64,000 nt of DNA. It comes from Whitmania pigra (lineage: Eukaryota > Annelida > Clitellata > Hirudinida > Haemopidae). The position numbers were made by a program, and so were the translations under genes. Below are positions 55,901-64,000 of this stretch, piece after piece (position 1 is the first letter of the stretch; each line of letters begins with the position of its first letter). Where the stretch lies: NCBI GenBank assembly GCA_021613335.1, contig JAJTWR010000248.1, positions 1,038,501 to 1,102,500 on the forward strand. The letters run 5' to 3'. The notes under the pieces are model-generated. The model made no database searches. It had not been told where the DNA came from and saw only the letters and a program-made list of their open reading frames with translations.

Positions 55901-58338
55901 GCATTGCTACCTTTTGAGGTTGTTGTGGATATCCTTTGTTCCCAGTGGTTCAACCTCTCGAAGTATGCTGGACCTGGAGATGACTTTGTCTCAAAATTTT
56001 TGATATAACAGAGTATGTAAAGTGGAACTCACTCATCTCTACCTTGATTAACTCGCCAACCCTATTAAGTGAAAGTTTTTTAAGTGGAACCGCCAAATTC
56101 CCTCTTTGTCTTATCAATTTCTCATCAGTTACGTAAATACTTTTATGTCACCGAGCCCTGACATCTCGAGTTAGAGCCGAGAAGAGGGCGGAATTCGCCA
56201 CTTCACGTTTGCGATAGTTATCTCGATCCCAGTGACCAATCATCGACTTTGAACTGGAACTGCCAAATTCCCACTTTTTCTAGCATTTTCTTATAGGTTA
56301 TGTCGATTCATTTGTGTCACTGAACCCAATTCACTATTACTGATCTTATCTGAGTGGTCACATAGCTTTAGCTATTCTGTAGTTGTTCATGACTGGTTAG
56401 GTTTGGAGTTAGTCAGAGTTAGGGAGTTGATTACCCGGAGGTGTGTTTCGAGTTTTTGCACGATTTTCTTGTAGTACATTTAGTTGTCGTTAGTCGTGTG
56501 GTTTAATTCATTTGTTTTCAAAATAAAGCAAAGTTCTTGTTTCCTATAAAGTTGAGTCTAATACAAAAGACTTAACGATAATAATAATAAAACTAATATT
56601 AAAAAGAAAATTAATAATAACAATAGCAATAACAAACCAAAATCAGCAATAATCAAATAACAAAGCAGCATAGTTGGTTTTATTACCACAAGACCAATAG
56701 AATCACTAACAGAGATCAGGCAGGTGCTCTTTGAAGCAGAAGTTTTCACCCCAAGGGCACGATCTGATGCAGAGGTCAACCTTACCGAAATGACCCGACC
56801 TGTAGATGTTCTCTGCCCCTCCGTCCCATTGAACTTTGGCAACGCTGCGACCCGATTTGTCACACAAATCCCTGATATCCGACACCGTACCAAGATTGCC
56901 CTTACCACCTAATTAATTGGAAGGATTAATTAACAACAACATCAACAGCAATAACTTTGAAACAATTTCAAGAATAAATTATTAAAAATAACAAATTATC
57001 AAATTATCAAAAAAATTATAATAGCAGTCCTAAACATAATTCACATCACCACTAATTATGACTCACCATCTTGATTTTTCCACTGCCAGTGCACACCTCT
57101 CACCACTCTGGAGTTGACAAAAATTCCATTCAACTCTGCCATCGCTGAACCAAACCTGGCTGGTACCTCCTCTCTTTGAGTTGAGGTCATTAAAAATCGA
57201 ATCGTTAATGAGATGTAAATATTACAAGCTGCTTATCAATATTCAAGTTGTGTTGAAAATGTAACGAGAAGATAATTAAGAAAATCAATTGGAAAATTAT
57301 TTTTGCCAATTTTTTTTATAATTTCATATTTAATTTAATTCAAGTTGGCTTACTATACATTCATCTAGAGAGACAGGCAGACACTTAAACATTTAAACAT
57401 TTTGGTCTAAATTTTCAGGTGCAAATAAAAACCAAATTAGTGGATTTCTTGTTAAAAATCATTTAAAAGATGAGGAAGAAACTTTATCCTAAACAGGACA
57501 ATTTGATCATACAAGCAAGTTTTTTAATGTTATCATGATTTGCAAAAATATTTGAAGAAATAAAGTTGTTTTGTCTTAATAAAGCCAAATAAAAAATAAA
57601 CAAGTAAACCCTTTAACTGAGCTGGGATAATCGTGCCTCGAGAAGTTGTGGTTGATGTCATGAGCACCAGACATGTAGCAGATGCCACACAGGTGCACAT
57701 CGGAGCAGGTTGAACAATCCCACATCATGCCCCATAACTTCTTGACACAATTGCTGCATAATATTCCATGATGAACACCTAATTTAAGAATTGCTTTCAA
57801 TCTTCCTAAATATGGAATTACACATTTCAATAAATTAAGTACTTCACTTCGGTTTTGATTAAAAAATTGGTAAGCAAGCAAAAGTAATGCAAAGAAGCTA
57901 GCATAATTAAAATTAAAATTTCAATAAAAATTTAAATTTAATAAATCAATTTTTCTGGTCAGAATTCAATTTGAATTGTTTGAATATTCTCAAAATTTTA
58001 TTAGCAGCCGAACAAACGCCAAAATATATCAAGTACATGGCAACTGACAATTGAAATTCCAACAAATTAAAATTTGTCAAACAAGTTGTCATTATTTACC
58101 AACCTGCAGGACCACTGTCATAAACACGCAAGTCATATTTCCCATCTTTACCCGTCCTGTAATTTGATACGTTACCATTGTCCCATAACACGACAGTAAT
58201 ATCGAGATTTTTCAAACTGTTTTTGCCTCTAATGACAGTACCAATTCCTCCTTCGCCCCCATCTTGACTTCCCCAGCACCAATCTTTTCCTCTAATTACT
58301 CTCAAACCCTCGTAACACCCAGCGTCCATTTTTTTCAA
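52946..58338 (-). CDS. Compact mind-bomb-like E3 ubiquitin ligase
   Basis: Twelve exons on the minus strand: 58338-58104, 57778-57610, 57173-57067, 56908-56711, 55973-55876, 55518-55423, 54904-54750, 54459-54336, 54166-54064, 53769-53660, 53496-53354, 53129-52946; phases agree, about 573 residues. Order: MIB/HERC2 domain (GLRVIRGKDWCWGSQDGGEG, YRTGKDGKYDLRVYD), ZZ zinc finger (CSNCVKKLWGMMWDC, CSDVHLCGICY), second MIB/HERC2 (RVVRGVHWQWKNQDGG, NIYRSGHFGKVDL), about five ankyrin repeats (GFTPLHLAVENGHADIALFL), and one RING (CAICLESKVEEAFQCGHVSC, CHMCQAPI). Mind-bomb proteins ubiquitinate Notch ligands for endocytosis; known MIB1/MIB2 are about 1,000 residues with more ankyrin repeats and two or three RINGs. 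The last two exon joins are the least certain. Confidence 0.87.
55083..55255 (+). repeat. tRNA-derived SINE, diverged
   Basis: GGTTGGTTGAATGGGTTAAG resembles an A box region and GTCGAGTTCAAAACC a B box. A CACCCTTGGGAAGGACGTGC core follows, then an A/T tail. The core order matches the SINE at 32023-32190. It lies in the mind-bomb intron between exons 6 and 7. Confidence 0.6.
56005..56565. repeat. Possible LTR-like insertion in a mind-bomb intron
   Basis: GTGGAACTCACTCATCTCTA and related GTGGAAC(C/T)GCCAAATTCC blocks occur twice (56070-56110 and 56245-56280), and an AATAAAGCAAAG signal lies near 56523. I could not find matching ends or a duplication, so it is only a suspected mobile sequence. 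Confidence 0.3.
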
Positions 58339-58836
58339 CCAATATAGGTTGGGGTGTCGAGCAAGCTTTCAGCTATTCTTTGCCTTTCGGCACGCTAGCA
58401 CCTGCTAATTGTTTGACTTGGGATTTCCAACATCTCTTTTTATTTGAGATGTTAAGGTTTATAAAAATACAAAATTAAGTCCCAACTTCAGTTTGCTCCT
58501 CGATATTTTATGAGTTCAAATTACATTTTAAAACTAAGAACGCTAAGCAGAACGTCAAACACCCTCGAAATTTTTAATCGTAAAAGTAAATACAAAATAG
58601 TCACTTTGATTTGTAAAATAAATCGACTAGAAATATAAAAAGTGTTCGTGATTTACCCATCAGAACCGAGTTTAAGGAAATAAATTATAGGAAATTACTA
58701 ACAGTAAGCAAGATGTCACAACAAACGTGCACAAGCACCAAATCGTCAATTAAATAGCCACGATTAAAACTAATAAAATCTAAAATAAAAACTTATTTCC
58801 ACTTTTTATTCGACATATTGGAGGATTGAAAGCTTT

Positions 58837-60697
58837 CTACTTAACTCGTCCTTTCTTGTCTCGCTGGATGTGAACGAAAAATATGAATATCAAGGGATTC
58901 ATGCAGCTATTCAGGCTGGCCAGAAGTGTGGTTATTGTCATTCCCGGACCTGAAAAACAAACTTTTATTTTATATAAAAATTCATAAATTCCATAAAATT
59001 GCGGCATTATGCGATTAATCTGACCCGCAGTTCTAAATGGGCTTTGGATAAAGCTGGCATAATGCTTCGGCGAATGCGTTTTTTTGACCTGCCATTTTTT
59101 CCCCCAATGTTTCCAAGTTTATAAATCAACAACCGAGAATATCAGACTGAGAAAGCAGCAGTCCGCAGAAGCGCGCGAAGTGTTAAATTGTTCCCAAAAA
59201 CGTATTCGACCGGACTCAAAAGATAACCAGATTGTAAATTTAAAGAAATCTGTGACTCGAAAATAAAATCGTTGTCCGCTAAGATTTCTTTTCTTCCTCA
59301 AAAATACGACCATAAAATGTCAAACCTCTTGCAATCCACTGAGCATTGCCAAGGAGGAAGAGGATGACAAAACATAAAAAAGGCCAACAAAAAGTGTTCA
59401 TGTTTTACTATTGGATCAGAGTTTTTATTACCAAGTATTTAGTAAATCCTAAAATAATTATTTGTTTACACTTTTTTTGTTCTGCATCTCAGAATATTGA
59501 AAGTTATTATTTATTTTATTAATTTATCAAAGTAAATGTCATAGAGTAAAACGATAAAAATAATTATAAGTTAATATTAATATTAATTAAAATTAATATA
59601 AATGAATAATAATCTTAATTAATTAATTGATATTAATTAAAATACAAAAAAAGAATAAAATACAATCTTACATATAACATTTAAGCAGATATATAAATAA
59701 TATTATTATTCCATTTATTAACAACTGAATAATTGAAAAATCAAGATACATGCTAATAAATATTAAATAATTAAGAGATAACATTATAAATGAAAACGTA
59801 GATACTCTCGTATGGAGCCTCAGCATCTAAGGCAGCCCACAGTTGAGAGAAGAAAAAGGGACACCAGCATAACAGGTAGGAGATGTTGATGATGACCGTC
59901 AGTTTCACAGTTCGAATCTTGGCTCGAGACATCTGACTTTTCTTCTTGGATACGGTGAATCCTCTTTTCGTCTGATCGGGCAAACAGGTGTCCAGCATGT
60001 TCTTGATGGTTTCATTTTCTGTTCTTGATTTTCCGTTTTGTTTTGGTACCACTTGAGGAAAGTCTTCGTTTAGATCGGATTTCGCATTTGGAGATGCCGT
60101 AAAAGTTTCCGATCTGATCTTCAGCTTCGAATTTCTGCCGAAGAAATCGCTCGATCCAGCGGTCGGCGGCTTGGCGTTTCTGTGGAAATCTCCGGAAAGT
60201 CGACGTTCGCTTTCGAAACTTTTCTCGGGGAGTTTGAATGTGACTACACTCATGGCGAATGGAGGTTTATGAATGATTTTATCGTCGGAATTGCGACCTT
60301 CATCGTTCGACGCATTGTTTGCTGGAAGCAGTTGTTGTTGCTGCTGCTGCTGTTGTTGATGGTGTTTCTTAATTTCCTTATTTCCTATCGGAATGAGTAC
60401 CTCCATCTCTACTCCGTTTGCTCTTTCGATCTTTTCGAGCTGCTCGACAGTCCTCGATCGAAAGTGATTCTTGAGGAATGGTCTTCTGCCCCTCAGCAGG
60501 GAACTGGTCTTCGTGGAGGTGGATCTGAAACTGGAGGTCAGAGAGGTCAAAGAGAACTTCTTCCTCTCTACCCTCCTACCGAGGTCAACTCCTGTCTGGA
60601 AACTCGTCCAAACGGCTCTGCAGAGGAGGGTGTATGTGACCAGGAGGATTGCTACTGGAATGGCATATATGGAAAGAGCAACCCATACTACGTACAT
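58837..60697 (-). CDS. Vasopressin/oxytocin-receptor-like GPCR, 3' part
   Basis: Two exons on the minus strand, 60697-59806 and 58949-58837, GT-AG, phase 1. The first encodes TM5 (VWVALSIYAIPVAILLVTY), an intracellular loop of about 200 residues with a Gln/His run, and TM6 (RAKIRTVKLTVIINISYLLCW, then CPFFFSQLWAALD). The join gives DAEAPYESPGM, then TM7 LLASLNSCMNPLIFIFF and a short tail ending in KGRVK. The AKIRTVK, PFF.QLWA and LLASLNSC.NP motifs are typical of vasopressin/oxytocin-family receptors, which couple to G proteins at the plasma membrane. NPxxY is NPLIF here. Exons for TM1-TM4 should lie upstream; a possible one is 61234-61146, but its phase does not fit. Confidence 0.8.
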
Positions 60698-60839
60698 CTG
60701 GTTGAATTTTTTAAAATTTATTTTTTATTGTGTTTATTTAATAACATTAATAATAAATTTAAAACTAATAACAAATATTAATATTAATAACATTGTTAAT
60801 AATAATAATAAAATAATAACAGTAAATTTGTAAGTTTAT

Positions 60840-62294
60840 TTCGCAGTAGTTGGACTATTAAACCATAAAAGCCGTGTTTTTACAAATGTCCATATTTATG
60901 GGCTATTTATAAGTCCAACAGTCATCAAATCAAATTGAGTTACAAAGTTGTCACTATCAAGTTTTCTTGGCATTACATTTATATTTTAAAAATATCTTAG
61001 AATTATATTGTTAATATAATTAATTTAATATTTTTATTAATTATTATTATTAATTTATTATTTGAGATAATATTCGCAGAGACGACAGAATAATTATTAT
61101 GTATAAACATATAATATTTACATATTTTCTCGTTTTTGCATTTACTCCAGGCCTGACAAGGACTAATTGGAAGCACATTTTGACCCTCAAAACAACTTTG
61201 GAACACAAATTTGTGGATGTCAAAAAGAATGATTCTGAAAATATGGAGAGATTAAAGCCGTTTCCCTGTTAAAAGTTATTCCTGCAATTTTTTACACAAT
61301 AATGTTATAATTAAATAGATAAACACAACTCTTATTAATGATGATGTTAACAACAACATACTAAATAAGGAAAAATAAAAACAACTTAGAATATAAAACA
61401 AAGTTTATATTATAATAATTATTACGTAATTAAATATTTATATTAAGACTATGTTAAAAACAACATACTAAATAAGCAAAAATAAAAACAATTTAGAATA
61501 TAAAACAAATGTACTTATTATAATAATTATTACATAATTAAACCATTTAGAATAACATAATTATTTTAATAACTTTAATATAGATCTGATGCCTCATATA
61601 TATTCTCATAGAAGATGTGTAATAGCACGGAAATGGCAAACGGGATAAGAATCCAGTCTTAAAAGAAAGACAGACACAAGTTATTATCGCATGTGCTTGA
61701 TTTGCGATATTCTCACTGAAATATTTTTCCATCGTAAACAAAACAAATTGTCTTGGAATTAACTTTTAGAAATTATTTACGATCCTTACTTTGCCTTTAT
61801 TAAGTTAGTTTTTTCCTAATTTTATTTTTATTATTAACTGCTTGAGATTAATAATAAAGCATTTCAGTTGAAAATAAGAGAATGCAATTTTACTATTAAT
61901 ATTAATGTTATTATTATTATTATTATAATTATTATTATTAAAATTCATAATTATTTAAAATCAAATCCTGGAATTACTTAAAATTAAAACATAATTTATT
62001 AAGTTAAAAGATTTGCCCAATGTTCTTTTTAGCTAAATAGAACTGAAAAATACGTATCAAAAAAGATAAAAGTTGAATTCAGCTGCACTTTTAATTAAAC
62101 GAATTTTCATCGAATATAATATATTGGAAGAAAATTGAAAATAAAAGAATGATTGAAGCACGTTGAAAGGATCGATTGTTGTTGCAGATAAAAAAATAAT
62201 TAACAGAAAAACTGAATATGTTTGAAGCCTTTCCATTTCCCCGCCAAATGAAAATGAACGACTTAGTATGTGAATGAGTCACAATTTTAAACGA
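60840..62294. other. AT-rich sequence, probable GPCR intron
   Basis: Apart from a possible exon at 61146-61234 (LFDIHKFVFQSCFEG, SPCQAW) bounded by an AG and a GT, I see only AT-rich text. A duplicated block lies at 61365-61450 and 61450-61535 (ACATACTAAATAAG.AAAAATAAAAACAA). Confidence 0.4.
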
Positions 62295-62302
62295 CAAATA
62301 GA

Positions 62303-63607
62303 CAGTGTTGTAAAAATTACCTCATTTCGGTAATTACAATGTAGTTACAAGTAAAAGTAAAAAAAAGCTACTTAAGTATAAGTAAGAGTATTGTCTCAAA
62401 AAGTTATTCAAGTAAAAGTTAAAAGTTACAGCATCCAAAAGTTACTTTTAAGTAAAAATTACAAGTAATTTTGATGCCGCCATTATTGTGATCATACATC
62501 ATTCCGTATTATTTAAAAGAAATTGTTTCTATTAACGTTAAAACAATTATTGGTATTAACAGTCATTAAGTAATAGCATTTGAACTAATGCATTCTTTTG
62601 GTGTCTTTATTATTTATTACAATCACAAACATTTGTTAATTTTTAACATAACTAAGTCCTCGAATAGTTTGTCACTCATTATGGTCCTTCGGCTGTTCAT
62701 ACCAGCATAGCTGAATAATCGTTCAACAGCTGCACTAGCTGGCAGAGGAGCGTTCAACTGGATAAATAATGTTCATGTCATCTGATCGGTCTTAAAGATA
62801 CTGCATCAGAATATCAGTTGACCTTGTGCAATTGAAGAAACTGTCTTCAACACTGTCAGCATCAGATGAATGAGATGCTTTCAGCTCGTCCACCATTGCT
62901 GCATTAGAAGATGCTATTTTGGCTACTAGTTTCTCATGAAGCTTGACAACCGTTGGCAACAGATATCCCGTATTCCTTAACTTCTGTTGGATGCATGCGT
63001 TCCACGTGCTTCTTCAAGTTAGATGAAGAACCTTCATATGCTGAACATAGTTTTTTTTCTGTTGTCAGAATAGGCATGCATACTTATATTATTTTTCTTT
63101 GATTGAAATCTGAACATTTTGTTCAAATACGGCCACGGACTATCTTCACCCTTGTTCCTCTTATCTTCGCTAACGACACTCAAACTGGATTCAAATGAAT
63201 CCAAACTACGATATATTAAATCTTATATTATTACATGTATACAATATTATATTAAAAAAGCTTCGGTGACTAATCAACAATTTCCGATTTAACAAAAACG
63301 ACCGGCGATAACAACAATAACAAATGAGCGATGATCGGAAAGAGGAAGGTTTTCGAGCGAACCAAAGAATAACAATCTAGAATTTTAATAAAATTTTAAA
63401 ATAAAATAAACTAATTTAAAATTTGATTTATGTTACTTTGTAACGTCTTGTGCCAAAAAGGTAACGAATTAAAAGTATGGCCGAAAATAGTAATTTGTTA
63501 CAAGTAAAAGTAAAAAAAAATTTTTTTAACTGTTACAAGTAAAAATTTCCAAAAATGTAATTAATTACAGTAACGAATTACATGTAATTCGATACCGCAC
63601 AACACTG
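62303..63607 (-). mobile_element. hAT transposon, internally deleted (copy 2)
   Basis: CAGTGTTGT...ACAACACTG ends are flanked by perfect 8-bp duplications CAAATAGA (62295-62302 and 63608-63615). It is closely similar to the element at 3308-4672 but inverted relative to it, with the same BED finger start (near 63130-63190, minus strand) and dimerisation end (near 62700-62750). Like copy 1, it lacks the catalytic core. Confidence 0.92.
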
Positions 63608-63859
63608 CAAATAGATGCCTGTTTGAGTACTTTATTTTATGATATTTAGATTAATTCGTTTTATTAAATACTTACTAAATAAATACGTTCGCTCAAATCT
63701 ATGAAGAGCTAAGTAGTAGTATTTAAACCAGTTCATTTTCAATTTAATAATCTCAAATTTAATTTACCGCATTAACTTAACATTAACCAAATTTTTTATT
63801 AATATTAACGACACCAACAGCAATTAGAACATCTTGACAACAATCTGAAGAAAAAACAT

Positions 63860-63935
63860 GTTTCAATAACATAACATAACGTAACGTAACGTAACATAAC
63901 ATAGAGTAACGTAACGTAACGTAACATAACATAAT
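63860..63935. repeat. (TAACA/TAACG)n pentanucleotide repeat
   Basis: Units alternate between ATAAC and GTAAC blocks (CATAACGTAACGTAACGTAA, then ACATAACATAGAGTAACG and onward). A similar ACATAACATAACA tract occurs at 23323-23338. Confidence 0.85.
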
Positions 63936-64000
63936 ATTTCCATATTTTCATATTAAACAGTCAACTCTGCATTTATTTTGAACACAACAATTTTTTTTCA

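Overview
This window is nuclear DNA from an animal. It is AT-rich and has spliced genes with GT-AG introns and phase-consistent exons, long trinucleotide microsatellites, and many decayed transposable elements. Protein-coding genes include a vasopressin/oxytocin-type GPCR, a protocadherin, a mind-bomb-type ubiquitin ligase, TRAIP, NOL7 and a pentameric ligand-gated ion channel. That set, together with tRNA-derived SINEs, points to an invertebrate bilaterian, possibly a lophotrochozoan. The species cannot be fixed from sequence alone.

Layout. Roughly 1-24.6 kb is a transposon graveyard: Ty3/gypsy elements (gag, protease, RT, RNase H, integrase), at least four hAT families, a pogo/Tigger element, piggyBac remnants, two LINE families, and elements whose ends are arrays of a CCCCGTCA-type short repeat. 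Several insertions can be dated relative to one another because target-site duplications are intact (hAT in gypsy integrase; Tigger, then a repeat-ended element, in a hAT gene).

Roughly 24.6-37.6 kb is genic: a nine-exon pentameric ligand-gated channel gene on the minus strand (24.6-32.8 kb) lies head-to-head with TRAIP on the plus strand (33.7-36.3 kb), with a CRE palindrome between them. A two-exon secreted peptide gene follows (37.0-37.6 kb). Roughly 37.8-44 kb is again transposons, including a hAT nested in a gypsy remnant and a solo LTR. At 44.5-45.2 kb is a second small secreted peptide gene whose repeat-bearing exon was duplicated in tandem. Next come NOL7 (minus, 46.3-49.0 kb), an intronless protocadherin (plus, 49.5-52.1 kb), a compact mind-bomb-like RING ligase (minus, 52.9-58.3 kb), the 3' part of a vasopressin-receptor-like GPCR (minus, 58.8-60.7 kb or beyond), and a hAT copy near the right edge.

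The genes do not form one pathway. The strongest novelty candidates are the Cys-less channel with an N-terminal coiled coil and very short M3-M4 linker, the repeat-exon peptide gene at 44.5 kb, the acidic secreted peptide at 37 kb, and the half-length mind-bomb protein. All gene models were assembled by eye from splice signals and phase; none was checked against transcripts or databases.
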